Source: Winogradskyella bathintestinalis
Lineage (GTDB): Bacteria; Bacteroidota; Bacteroidia; Flavobacteriales; Flavobacteriaceae
Reading direction: 5' to 3'
NCBI RefSeq assembly: GCF_030407435.1
Contig: NZ_JASDDK010000001.1
Location: forward strand, 186,001 to 250,000
DNA length: 64,000 bases
Program-made: the position numbers and the translations under genes
Shown: positions 56,327 to 64,000 of the stretch, piece after piece
Position numbering within the stretch: position 1 is the first letter of the stretch
Layout: each line of letters begins with the position of its first letter
Notes under the pieces: generated by a model
Database searches by the model: none
Seen by the model: only the letters and a program-made list of their open reading frames with translations
Told to the model about the DNA's origin: nothing

Positions 56327-57459
56327 TATTCGCTCATTAAAGTTATAGTCATTGTTTGATTATGTAATTGACAATTGATCTCCGTATTAAATGGTGCAAT
56401 TTCTCCATAAGAGTAGAATCCAGTTAATGTTACATCTTCGCCTAATACGGCTACAACTTCCTCAATTTCTTCTTCTACACGCTGATCTAAAACAAGCTTT
56501 CTTCCTATACAACTGACTAAAATTGCTAATTGTGGTTTTGTTTTCAAGTTTTTCAAGGCTTGTTTGGCAGCCAATTCAGAAGCATTTGCAATATTATCAA
56601 TATTGGTCATCATTAATTGCACTGTTGAGTTTTCTGGTATATGACCTGCTAAAACCATCGCATTATTTTCTTCTTCAATATTAATAATGGTTCTTACAAA
56701 AGAATGCTGTTCTTCTTCAGTCTTTACATTGAGCGGATATAGAAGCGCGGCACTTGGTAATTCTTTAGACTTTTCACCTAAGTATTTTTTATATAAATCT
56801 AAGGCAGGTTGCCCATCTAACTCATATAAAATATTAGATTCTGATTTAGTTACCACACGCTCTGGCCCAAAAGGTGACCAACCGCCATGTATAGCAAAAG
56901 ATATATCAAAAGTATCACCATAAAATCCTATGGCAACAATTTCTCCTGGTTTTGGTTTTTCGTTATAAGAGGCTAATGTTTTTTCAAATCGATCGCCATC
57001 ACCACATAGACCACCTGTAATTAATGTTTTATTAGCTGTGGCATTATTCATGCCTTTAGTAAGTTCACTACCGTTAATAAAGCTACCTTCAGAAATCACC
57101 AGGACGTGTTTTAGGCCTTCGGGAGTTAACTGATTAATTAAATTTTTACCGGTAATAAAACTATCTAAGTTTGATTTTAGAATATTACAAGTTTTAATTT
57201 CATATTTGGTTTTTTCAAATTCTATTGCAGTGGCCACCACACTATTATCTGTTACAAAGTATGTCGTTATATCGCCGCATGACGATGCAAATACTATATG
57301 GCCATCTGGAAATTTTTGTCGAAGCTCTTCGTAAATATTATCATTCTCCAATTCATATCTATCACCAAACACTAAAACTAAAGGTTTTTTAAGCACTATC
57401 TTATGCGATAAGTATTTCCAACCATCATTTTTTTGTTTAATTAATTGAACTGTCCTCAT
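56326..57459 (-). CDS. FIST-domain sensor (NosP-type)
   Basis: A 377-residue cytoplasmic sensor with FIST_N (about 28-215) and FIST_C (about 220-365). Typical motifs are TGGLCGDGDRF, HGGWSPFGPERVVTKSESN, YELDGQPALDLYKKYLG and, near the end, LTGFYSYGEIAPF. FIST proteins of the NosP group are haem-based nitric-oxide sensors that inhibit a co-encoded kinase; other FIST proteins may bind small molecules such as amino acids. Placement directly before a sensorless kinase, and an H-NOX gene two genes away, favour the NosP reading. Haem binding cannot be proved here. Confidence 0.9.
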   Translation of the reverse strand: MRTVQLIKQKNDGWKYLSHKIVLKKPLVLVFGDRYELENDNIYEELRQKFPDGHIVFASSCGDITTYFVTDNSVVATAIEFEKTKYEIKTCNILKSNLDSFITGKNLINQLTPEGLKHVLVISEGSFINGSELTKGMNNATANKTLITGGLCGDGDRFEKTLASYNEKPKPGEIVAIGFYGDTFDISFAIHGGWSPFGPERVVTKSESNILYELDGQPALDLYKKYLGEKSKELPSAALLYPLNVKTEEEQHSFVRTIINIEEENNAMVLAGHIPENSTVQLMMTNIDNIANASELAAKQALKNLKTKPQLAILVSCIGRKLVLDQRVEEEIEEVVAVLGEDVTLTGFYSYGEIAPFNTEINCQLHNQTMTITLMSE

Positions 57460-57460
57460 A

Positions 57461-59053
57461 TTATTTTTTTATCGTAAAATAGAACGTTGTACCAATATCT
57501 GGTTTACTTTCTAACCAGATATGCCCTTCATGCAAATCCACTATCTTTTTAACAATAGATAAGCCAATACCCGTTGAATCTTTCCTTTTATTTAACGAAT
57601 GGAAAATCTTAAATATTTTATCGTGATATTTTTCATCTATACCAATACCATTATCGGTAATAGAAAACTCGAAATAACTTGTTAATTCTTTGACGTTAAT
57701 AACAATTAAACCTTCGGGTTTATCGATAAATTTAACAGCATTACTAATGAGATTTTGAAACAATTGTTGCAATTTAGTTCCATCACCTCTAACGGTTGGT
57801 AGTTTCTTAGGTATCTTAATATTTACATGCTCTGGAACGTAGAGAATTTTTACTAAATCGCTAATGATCTCATTAAGATTTACAGCTCTTTTTTCCTTAC
57901 CATCAGAACCAATACTAGAGTACTCTAAAATATCGGTAATTAATTGTTCCATTTTCTCTAGCGTAGTTTCAATGTGTGCAAAATTTTGCAAACTCACTTC
58001 GTCTAGTTTGTCTTTATTGTCCTCTTTTAGCCAAGTCACTAAAGCATTGATACTTCGTAAAGGGGATTTTAAATCGTGAGAAACGATGTGCGCATATTCA
58101 TGCAACTCATTATTACTTTTCTCTAATTTACTGAGTAAATCTTCCTTTTGAAGTTGCAGATTTTTAATATCCGTGATATCAAAACTAATTCCAATAGATC
58201 CTATTATTTCACCATTGTAATTATAATTAGGTGCCCCACTAATAAGCCAATATCTCAGTTCGCCTTTCTTATTTCTTACGCGCGCTTCATAGGCATTACT
58301 TTTACCACTTCTACGTTCTACCGTTTTTTCGTGCACTAAATCCTTATCGACTTCTGCAGGCAATAATTCTTTGCCTACTTTGCCGATAAGTTCTTCTTCT
58401 GTATAGCCTGTCATTGCACAGAAGCTCTGATTGGCCATCATTATTCTTTCTTCCTTATCTAGCTCTATTAAACCTAAATGCATATTGGCAATAATGCGAC
58501 TGTATTTCTGCTTTTCGGTTTCTATGGCTTGCCTGTATTTATTTTCGAACGTCACATCTCTAATGATACCTTGGGCTGCAATTGGCTTATTGTTTTCATC
58601 AAATATTAAACTCGCGTTAACTTGCGCAATAATTTGAGTCCCATTTTTGGTATTTAGCTTCAATTTAAAATCAGTAACAGAACCTTCTGATATAAGTGCT
58701 TCAAAAGTGCTCATAACATTATCTACCTCTTCTTTATCTGCAATAGCAAACAAATTGAAATCATTGTTTTGGTAATCGTAACCCAATAAGGTTATTGCAG
58801 CTTCGTTCATTTTTAGAACATTACCCCACAAATCCATTACAATATAAGCATCAATAATATTCTCAAAAACACCTTGAAGTTCGGTGTTCTGTTCTTTTAT
58901 AGTTTTTTGAAGTTTTGAATTTGTCGCTTTTAATTCTTGAGCCATATCATATAGCTCTGTAGATTTTTGCTCCAATATTTCTTCGGCTGCCTTTCTAGCT
59001 GCTTTTTCCCTTTTCAAGGCTCGTTTATAGACTTCTATATCCTCGTTAGCCAT
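57461..59053 (-). CDS. PAS-PAS histidine kinase, partner of H-NOX
   Basis: A 530-residue soluble kinase: coiled coil (1-60, KREKAARKAAEEILEQKSTE), PAS 1 (about 60-170), PAS 2 with PAC (about 182-298), HisKA with His326 in IVSHDLKSPLRSI, and ATPase domain with LFQNLISNAVKF, TDNGIGI and TGIGLSIVKK. Its catalytic half closely resembles the second kinase of the operon, so the two may arise from duplication. No membrane helices. Start overlaps the H-NOX stop by 1 bp, as for H-NOX-associated kinases in other bacteria. Confidence 0.93.
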   Translation of the reverse strand: MANEDIEVYKRALKREKAARKAAEEILEQKSTELYDMAQELKATNSKLQKTIKEQNTELQGVFENIIDAYIVMDLWGNVLKMNEAAITLLGYDYQNNDFNLFAIADKEEVDNVMSTFEALISEGSVTDFKLKLNTKNGTQIIAQVNASLIFDENNKPIAAQGIIRDVTFENKYRQAIETEKQKYSRIIANMHLGLIELDKEERIMMANQSFCAMTGYTEEELIGKVGKELLPAEVDKDLVHEKTVERRSGKSNAYEARVRNKKGELRYWLISGAPNYNYNGEIIGSIGISFDITDIKNLQLQKEDLLSKLEKSNNELHEYAHIVSHDLKSPLRSINALVTWLKEDNKDKLDEVSLQNFAHIETTLEKMEQLITDILEYSSIGSDGKEKRAVNLNEIISDLVKILYVPEHVNIKIPKKLPTVRGDGTKLQQLFQNLISNAVKFIDKPEGLIVINVKELTSYFEFSITDNGIGIDEKYHDKIFKIFHSLNKRKDSTGIGLSIVKKIVDLHEGHIWLESKPDIGTTFYFTIKK

Positions 59054-59592
59054 TATTTCTTTTCTATAATGAATCTCACTTCTGTACCTGCTTCATTTAA
59101 TTTTTCAAAATTAATTTCCGCAGAGGTTTTAAACAGCTTAAACGTTTCTAACATTAAACCTTTACCCAACATATACAATGCTTTTTCAGATTTGTAGACC
59201 AGTACCAGTTTTGTATCGGTTCGTTCTTCTAACAAAAAAGTAGGTAGTTGCGCCTCTGGGTAAATTTTTTGAACTTCCACATGAATATGATTTTCTATAG
59301 AAGCTAACAAATGCATTGGATCTTTGTAATGCTCAACTAAATTGGGGTGCGATTTTATTAAAGCCTTAAAAAGGTGCTCTGAATACACTAGTAATAAATC
59401 ATCTACAGAAATGCTTGTGTTTTCACTTAAGTGAGATATTAATTGAAGCATTTCAGAAAATTCATAGGTCCCAACCGAAGTGTAAACACCATTAGATTCT
59501 AATTGAGATTGGTTAATAATTTCATCAACCATACCTAAACCGAACTTCTCTTCTACTAAATCTAAAAACTCTGTAAATATTATGCCTTTCAT
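59053..59592 (-). CDS. H-NOX haem nitric-oxide/oxygen-binding protein
   Basis: A 179-residue protein starting MKGIIFTEFLDLVEEKFG, the H-NOX opening. By alignment from memory with Shewanella H-NOX, His104 in NHIHVEV is the proximal haem ligand and Pro117 in LPTF matches the conserved pocket proline. The YxSxR haem-propionate motif appears as Tyr133-Lys-Ser135-Glu-Lys137, with Lys in place of Arg. The position of the oxygen-binding Tyr140 of Thermoanaerobacter is Leu142 here, which predicts an NO-selective sensor that rejects oxygen. It should regulate the kinase encoded next. Confidence 0.92.
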   Translation of the reverse strand: MKGIIFTEFLDLVEEKFGLGMVDEIINQSQLESNGVYTSVGTYEFSEMLQLISHLSENTSISVDDLLLVYSEHLFKALIKSHPNLVEHYKDPMHLLASIENHIHVEVQKIYPEAQLPTFLLEERTDTKLVLVYKSEKALYMLGKGLMLETFKLFKTSAEINFEKLNEAGTEVRFIIEKK

Positions 59593-60002
59593 TATGCAGT
59601 TATTAACTCATTGATGCTCCAATATGCTAATAATTTTTCAATTTTAAAAACATAATCTTCATATTTTAGTGGTTTTAATACGTATCCGGCTATTCCTATT
59701 TCAAAGCATTCTAATAAATCACGCTTATTGCTAGAAGTGGTTAAAATTATTGTTGGAATGTATTTTAAACGATCATCACTCTTTAAAATTTTTAGAAACT
59801 CAATACCATTTATTTTCGGCATATTCAAGTCTAACAAAATAACATCTGGAAGTTTATCTTTATTCTCTAAAATCTTCAAAGCTTCTTCACCATTATTTGC
59901 TTCTACGATATTATGTTGAAGTTTCAAAGACGAAACTGCTCTATTTAGTTTCATCACTTCTATCATATCGTCTTCTATCAGTAAAACATTGAGGGTGCTC
60001 AT
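59592..60002 (-). CDS. Single-domain response regulator (receiver only)
   Basis: A 136-residue receiver with no output domain. Acidic Glu10-Asp11-Asp12, phosphoacceptor Asp58 in ILLDLNMPKI, Thr in ILTTSSNK, and LKPL Lys. The longer loop and the form of ILKSDDRLKYIPTIILTTSS are typical of Rcp1-type receivers. It may be the first acceptor in a kinase-receiver-Hpt-LytTR phosphorelay or a phosphate sink. First gene of the operon; its promoter carries the best LytTR-type box in the window. Confidence 0.93.
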   Translation of the reverse strand: MSTLNVLLIEDDMIEVMKLNRAVSSLKLQHNIVEANNGEEALKILENKDKLPDVILLDLNMPKINGIEFLKILKSDDRLKYIPTIILTTSSNKRDLLECFEIGIAGYVLKPLKYEDYVFKIEKLLAYWSINELITA

Positions 60003-60028
60003 AGTTAATTGTATTTATGTATCTAAAG

Positions 60029-60118
60029 CAAAACTAGTTAGAAAACTCACCTTTTGTTTATTATTTCGATTGAGTGTGTTTAACAAACGTTGGATTGTTA
60101 TTTACTATCGACGAATGG
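60029..60118 (-). promoter_or_regulatory. LytTR-type box pair and -7 element, signalling operon
   Basis: -7 TAGTTTTG (complement of 60029-60036), perfect. Weak box CAAACGTTGGATTG (60084-60097) is 47 bp upstream, and CTATCGACGAATGG (60105-60118), the reference box, exactly 21 bp beyond. No TTTG at -33. The operon encodes the LytTR regulator, so this would be autoregulation. Confidence 0.78.
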
Positions 60119-60184
60119 TAAAACCTCTTTATTTACAATGTGGCAAAAGGCGTTAAACCGTGTTAAAAATACGTTAAAATGCCA

Positions 60185-60219
60185 CTATCGACAAACGGAC
60201 AGCAGCTATAAATTAATAA
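60185..60219 (-). promoter_or_regulatory. Second LytTR-type box pair upstream of the signalling operon
   Basis: CTATCGACAAACGG (60185-60198) and CTATAAATTAATAA (60206-60219), exactly 21 bp apart. No -7 element at the usual distance, so it may help the 60029 promoter or drive an unseen transcript. Confidence 0.6.
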
Positions 60220-60454
60220 GGTATAGATTGTTTCTTTAGATGAGTTATACTCGATTTATCATTAAATGATGCTAATGAAAAGGATAAAAAAACCAATTTC
60301 AAAACAATGTGACTCACATAATTATTAAACCATTATACAGATTCAATAACTTTACACGTTTGCGTAATGCACACGTTAAAAAGCTTTTTAAACTCCAAGA
60401 GTTAATGAATCAGTTATACCCAAAATTAAAAATTATTTCAACTGAAAATTGGCT

Positions 60455-60489
60455 TTTTCGACGAATGAACATTTGAAAGCGACGAATAC
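60455..60489 (-). promoter_or_regulatory. Third LytTR-type box pair (CGACGAAT repeated at 21 bp)
   Basis: TTTTCGACGAATGA (60455-60468) and AAAGCGACGAATAC (60476-60489) share an identical CGACGAAT core at exactly 21 bp. They lie 450 bp from the operon start. No perfect -7 element at the expected distance. Confidence 0.6.
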
Positions 60490-60518
60490 TACGATATGTT
60501 ACTTTGAAAAGATTTCAA

Positions 60519-60887
60519 TTAATAGTCGTGAAGAGTATTTCGTAATTTTTTAGGTAAACCAGCTACGACCATATTATAAGAATGATCAATAAGTTTCATA
60601 ATAAGAGGTAAAGAAAGTTCCCTAGTATGAATATAGACGCTGTTCCATTGCTGCTTATGCATGTGGTAGCCTGGTTTTATACTTTCGAATTTGGCTCTTA
60701 GTTCTTGTGCATAGTCTGGATCGCATTTTAAATTGATAAAACCTTCTCCATTTTCCCATCGTTGTAAGGAGGTTAACGCAAACATTTTTCCTAAAACCTT
60801 AAATACCAAGGTATCTTCATTGAACGGAAAATGTTCTGTGACGGCCCTTTTATTTATGCAGTAATCTCTGTATTGCTCTATATTCAT
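60519..60887 (-). CDS. MmcQ/YjbR-family protein
   Basis: A 122-residue protein of the YjbR/CyaY-like fold. It starts IEQYRDYCINKRAVTEHFPF and contains EDTLVFKVLGKMFALTSLQR, INLKCDPDYAQELR and the C-terminal DHSYNMVVAGLPKKLR (the usual SYxLV-LPKK end). Members are called DNA-binding by similarity but function is not known. Single gene, with the right end of the signalling control region downstream. Confidence 0.9.
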   Translation of the reverse strand: MNIEQYRDYCINKRAVTEHFPFNEDTLVFKVLGKMFALTSLQRWENGEGFINLKCDPDYAQELRAKFESIKPGYHMHKQQWNSVYIHTRELSLPLIMKLIDHSYNMVVAGLPKKLRNTLHDY

Positions 60888-60956
60888 CTCATTTTCTACA
60901 GCAGCTAAATGATTTTCAAATTTTAATTTAATTATCCACTATTATAGTGTACTAAC

Positions 60957-61568
60957 TTATTTCAACAAATTTTTTGTTTCATCCTCATCAATCTTTAAAG
61001 TGGTATAATCTAAAGTCCATCCAATAGTTTCCACCAAATTTTCAATAAGAAGAATGACATCTAGCGCCTCTTGTTTGGCTATATTATATAAACCACTCTC
61101 TGGAATTTTATCTCTAATATGTGCTTTAGCCTTGGCGTGCAAGTCAGTTAAATCTGCAGCCGCAAACCTATTAAACATGTCATCGCGTTTGTCATAATAA
61201 TTTATATCGCTCTCAATAGATAACACTTCTGGCTGAGGGAAATGAGTTAAATAGACCGTTTTCGTTTTGGCATTTGAAGACATTTGCACCTTTCCTAAAT
61301 CGAAACCAACATGTGCTTTAGCATTGATTACTACCAATGCTTTTTTTCGACTAGAAATTAATTTTAAAAATTTCTCTTTAACGTCTTCATAATGGTAAAT
61401 TTCAGCAAAATCACCTTCTACTGATACTAATTTACAGACACGTCTTATTTTTTCTAAAATGAGAATCGATTGCTCCTTTGTCACTTTTTTGGTTTTCCAT
61501 TGTTTATAAATGGTAACCAAACCCAACGTAACCAAAATACTTATGATAATAATAAAAAAGGTTTCCAT
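60957..61568 (-). CDS. DUF4230 protein
   Basis: A 203-residue protein with one N-terminal membrane anchor (about 3-20) and an exposed DUF4230 domain: SVEGDFAEIYHYEDVKEKFL, SSRKKALVVINAKAHVGFDL, SIESDINYYDKRDDMFNRF. The family is common in Bacteroidota and of unknown function. No operon partner is clear. Confidence 0.88.
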   Translation of the reverse strand: METFFIIIISILVTLGLVTIYKQWKTKKVTKEQSILILEKIRRVCKLVSVEGDFAEIYHYEDVKEKFLKLISSRKKALVVINAKAHVGFDLGKVQMSSNAKTKTVYLTHFPQPEVLSIESDINYYDKRDDMFNRFAAADLTDLHAKAKAHIRDKIPESGLYNIAKQEALDVILLIENLVETIGWTLDYTTLKIDEDETKNLLK

Positions 61569-61846
61569 CTTTTGATTTTAATAGTTAGACAGTAGCATCT
61601 CAAAACACCGCAACACGATTTGAATTTATTAATAAAATTTTAAATTTCCCATTTTTATGAAATTCATATTTTTTGAAACCATCCCAACGTTTAGACGTAT
61701 TACCAAAAATACGATCGATTGAAGTTTAAAAAATGGGGCTTTAATAATTGGTGCCAAAAGTGGCCCATCCAACACTTTCAACTGCAAACTAGAGATATAA
61801 ATCCTTAGTTTATAATACTGCTGAATTTTAACAGAAACCACAAACG

Positions 61847-62596
61847 TTAATCTAAAATTTTATACAAAATTGGTTTGCTTGGACTGGCATCATTTTCAAA
61901 CGGTGCAATATGAAGATCAAGCATATACATACCATCCTCAACTTTATTAGGGACATATATGAGTTCCGTTATAGTCGCATCTGTTCTTAATTTACCTCCA
62001 ACATTCCAAAATGCTTTGTGCGCTTTAAGCTCACCACCATCTTCTTCTCTATCAACACTTGGCATATCAATAAGTAGATGTTTAATTCCTTTCTTAATCA
62101 ATAATTTAATAGCGTCTTCCGTAAAATAAGTCCAATTTGAATGGGAGTAGTGTTTAGATTTCTTATCCTTCATGTTTGGCATTGTCCTCACGATAAGAGC
62201 ATCTCTCTTTTTATTCCCTATGGCGAATTGTAATTGTTTTGCAGAAATAACATGATCATCCATAAATTTTTCTGGAGCTACACTTATCACTTCTGCTAAA
62301 AAGAAAAATTGCTTAAGACGCTTGTGGATTGAATGCTTTTCTTTTATAATATGCCCAACCGTTTCAGTATGTGTACCATGTGAATGTGGATTGAACGTAA
62401 TGGTATTAAAATTTACAACCGCGCCTTCCGAAACACTAACATGTTCCCCATCAAACTCTTCTGGTTCAATTTTTGGCGGATCGATGTACCAAGCATTAAC
62501 ATTAGAATCACCGCCTTTTATCGGTATTGAGATATCTAAAGGTTGTGTAAGATCTATTTTTAGTTTTCTTGACTTATATTGTATTGTTGCTATCAT
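61847..62596 (-). CDS. Cyclase-family (kynurenine-formamidase-like) metal hydrolase
   Basis: 249 residues from ATG 62596; a GTG at 62620 is possible but lies in an intergenic repeat. PF04199 family, with the metal-binding motif HSHGTHTE and a later His-rich region. Start IDLTQPLDISIPIKGGDSNV is typical. Members hydrolyse N-formylkynurenine or similar amides, but tryptophan-catabolic neighbours are absent, so the substrate is unknown. Cytoplasmic. Confidence 0.87.
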   Translation of the reverse strand: MIATIQYKSRKLKIDLTQPLDISIPIKGGDSNVNAWYIDPPKIEPEEFDGEHVSVSEGAVVNFNTITFNPHSHGTHTETVGHIIKEKHSIHKRLKQFFFLAEVISVAPEKFMDDHVISAKQLQFAIGNKKRDALIVRTMPNMKDKKSKHYSHSNWTYFTEDAIKLLIKKGIKHLLIDMPSVDREEDGGELKAHKAFWNVGGKLRTDATITELIYVPNKVEDGMYMLDLHIAPFENDASPSKPILYKILD

Positions 62597-62727
62597 AGTA
62601 TATGCTGAAGTTATGGGCACTGAATTTCATTCAGTATTTCAGGAACTTTAATGTTATTTTGTGTTCAAAAATATGGAAAATCGTGATCATTTTAATTCTA
62701 ACGTCTCATAAATAATAGATACTAGAA

Positions 62728-63855
62728 CTAGTTCAGCATAAACAGTTCACTCGCAATCCCATCACATAAAAATTGGCCCTTTTTAGTCACACGTAAATGT
62801 GTATCTTCAATATACAATAACTGTTGCTTTATAAAAAATTCCGATTGCGCTATTAAATAATTCTTGAATTTTAGACCATAATCGTTTTCCACTTTTTTGA
62901 TAGACACTCCCCAAATGGTTCGTAAGCCGGTCATTATATATTCATTGTATTGGTCGGTTTGCGTTAAGGTTTCTAGTTCTATGGGTAACTTATTTTCTTC
63001 TATCGCCTTAATATATTTTGAATTATTTTTTACATTCCAACCACGTTCCGTTCCATTAAAAGAATGTGCTGAAGGCCCAATACCTAAATACGATTTCCCC
63101 TGCCAATACGCTGAATTGTTCTTACTAAAATAACCGTCTTTTCCAAAATTAGACAATTCATAATGCACAAATCCTGAAGCTTCTAATTTTTCTTTTAATA
63201 TATGAAATTGTGCATGCGATTGCTCATCATCGACATTATCAATTTGGCCTTTTTCAATGAATGATGCCAAAGCCGTTTTAGGCTCAACGGTTAAGGCATA
63301 ACTAGAAATATGGGACACATTAAAGCTTAATGCGGTTTCAATATTTGCTAACCATTGATCGTTTGAAGCGCCGGGAATTCCATAAATTAAATCGAGTGAA
63401 ATATTATCGAAGTGCTTAGTAGCTTCCTCTAAGCAGTCTTTAGCTTCTTTTGCGTTGTGCGCACGGTTCATGAGTTTCAAGTCAGGTTCAAAGAAAGACT
63501 GAATACCAATAGACAAGCGGTTTATTGGGGTTGTTGATAAGGCTTGGATACGTTCAGATGATAAATCATCAGGATTAGCTTCAAGTGTAATTTCTGGAGA
63601 CTCTGAAACTTGATAATGTTTATATACCGAATCAATTAAAAATTGTAATTCTTCATTGGTTAATACACTTGGTGTTCCACCACCAAAATAAATGGTTTCC
63701 ACAGGTGTATTCTCAAATTCAGCTTTACGGAGTTCTAGTTCTTTTGCCAATGCCTTAACAAGATCCTCTTTCTTCTTTAAAGAAGTCGAAAAATGAAAGT
63801 CGCAATAATGACAGGCCTGTTTGCAGAATGGTATGTGAATGTAGATGCCAGCCAT
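62728..63855 (-). CDS. hemW: HemW radical-SAM protein (haem chaperone)
   Basis: A 375-residue radical SAM protein. The cluster motif is Cys11-x3-Cys15-x2-Cys18 followed by DF, without the extra CxC cysteine of true coproporphyrinogen dehydrogenase HemN, so HemW, a haem-trafficking protein, is the better name. IYFGGGTPSVLT is the SAM-binding glycine motif, and RLSIGIQSFFEPDLKLMNRA and DLIYGIPGASNDQW are family-typical. C-terminal HemW domain (about 300-375) is present. Older annotation calls it oxygen-independent coproporphyrinogen III oxidase. Confidence 0.93.
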   Translation of the reverse strand: MAGIYIHIPFCKQACHYCDFHFSTSLKKKEDLVKALAKELELRKAEFENTPVETIYFGGGTPSVLTNEELQFLIDSVYKHYQVSESPEITLEANPDDLSSERIQALSTTPINRLSIGIQSFFEPDLKLMNRAHNAKEAKDCLEEATKHFDNISLDLIYGIPGASNDQWLANIETALSFNVSHISSYALTVEPKTALASFIEKGQIDNVDDEQSHAQFHILKEKLEASGFVHYELSNFGKDGYFSKNNSAYWQGKSYLGIGPSAHSFNGTERGWNVKNNSKYIKAIEENKLPIELETLTQTDQYNEYIMTGLRTIWGVSIKKVENDYGLKFKNYLIAQSEFFIKQQLLYIEDTHLRVTKKGQFLCDGIASELFMLN

Positions 63856-64000
63856 TTAGTTTTTTCGTTTTGACTTATTGTAGTATCTAACAAATGTAAA
63901 ATAATACAGAGGTAGAAAATAATTTTTATAAAATAATTAGTTACCAGCCTTCGTAGAAATAACAACAATTACTTTTTAACGCGACCCTCATTCTGCTTAA

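Larger units (their letters stand above)
60003..60518. other. 516-bp control region upstream of the signalling operon
   Basis: No gene found. It holds three LytTR-type box groups (60084-60118, 60185-60219, 60455-60489), three GTTAAA repeats spaced 10-11 bp (60151, 60161, 60172), a repeat of ACACGTT at 60354 and 60371, and a 16-bp palindrome TTAAAAAGCTTTTTAA at 60376. This density suggests complex control or a small RNA. Confidence 0.55.

Noticed and set aside
61629..61841. 70-residue frame between the DUF4230 and cyclase-family genes
   Set aside because: No family resemblance, no ribosome site, and biased composition; the 278-bp gap looks non-coding.

Overview
The window is AT-rich chromosomal DNA from a member of the Bacteroidota, most likely a marine Flavobacteriaceae. 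The evidence is SusC/SusD-type glycan uptake, secretion-signal tails of the type IX system (T9SS), promoters of the TTTG / TAnnTTTG type, and families typical of the group (GH97, DUF4407, DUF4230, M56-BlaI pairs). I see no integrase, transposase, phage gene, CRISPR array or rRNA; there is one tRNA-Leu. The species cannot be named from the sequence.

Layout. (1) 1-1986: 5' part of a GAF-domain protein running off the left edge. (2) 2030-27633: a complete alpha-glucan (starch/glycogen/maltodextrin) utilisation locus. A LacI-type regulator and an MFS transporter, beta-phosphoglucomutase, GH65 phosphorylase, three GH13 lipoproteins, GH31 and GH97 lie on the minus strand; SusC, SusD, a SusE/F-like binding lipoprotein and a T9SS-secreted GH13 amylase lie on the plus strand. 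Long glucans would be bound and cut at the cell surface, imported by SusCD, trimmed in the periplasm to maltose/glucose, moved across the inner membrane by the MFS carrier and phosphorolysed inside. (3) 27715-28815: intact eda beside a kdgK tail fused to a transporter tail, a deletion or rearrangement scar. (4) 28934-38088: tRNA-Leu, M20 peptidase, BlaI/M56 pair with an unusual proline-rich repeat, DUF4407, NTF2-like lipoprotein, STAS protein, a small membrane protein, PhnA-like protein.

(5) 37603-50144: an exopolysaccharide-type cluster: a receiver-domain/glycosyltransferase fusion, a short GT2-like protein, a large membrane protein (PTPS-related family), an Ig-like secreted protein, a membrane-anchored GH5-like protein, a GT4 glycosyltransferase, a flippase and a TPR plus beta-barrel (YaiO-like) protein. 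(6) 50467-53913: a HEPN-like solo gene between short inverted repeats, and a large T9SS cargo protein. (7) 54233-60002: a compact seven-gene signalling operon: receiver, H-NOX, PAS histidine kinase, FIST (NosP-type), second histidine kinase, Hpt, LytTR response regulator. H-NOX and FIST are the two known bacterial nitric-oxide sensor families, so this looks like a dual NO-sensing phosphorelay with a LytTR output. (8) 60519-63855: MmcQ/YjbR, DUF4230, cyclase-family protein and HemW.

The most interesting signal joins regions 5 to 7. A 14-bp box close to CTATCGACGAATGG, usually repeated at exactly 21 bp, stands 47-48 bp upstream of a TAnnTTTG-like -7 element in front of the receiver-GT2 fusion, the GT4 gene, the flippase, the T9SS cargo gene and the signalling operon itself; a related box precedes the PhnA-like gene. 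A 21-bp direct-repeat period is what LytTR domains are known to bind. I infer that the LytTR protein autoregulates its operon and switches the exopolysaccharide genes, giving an NO-to-matrix circuit. This is a hypothesis from sequence only.
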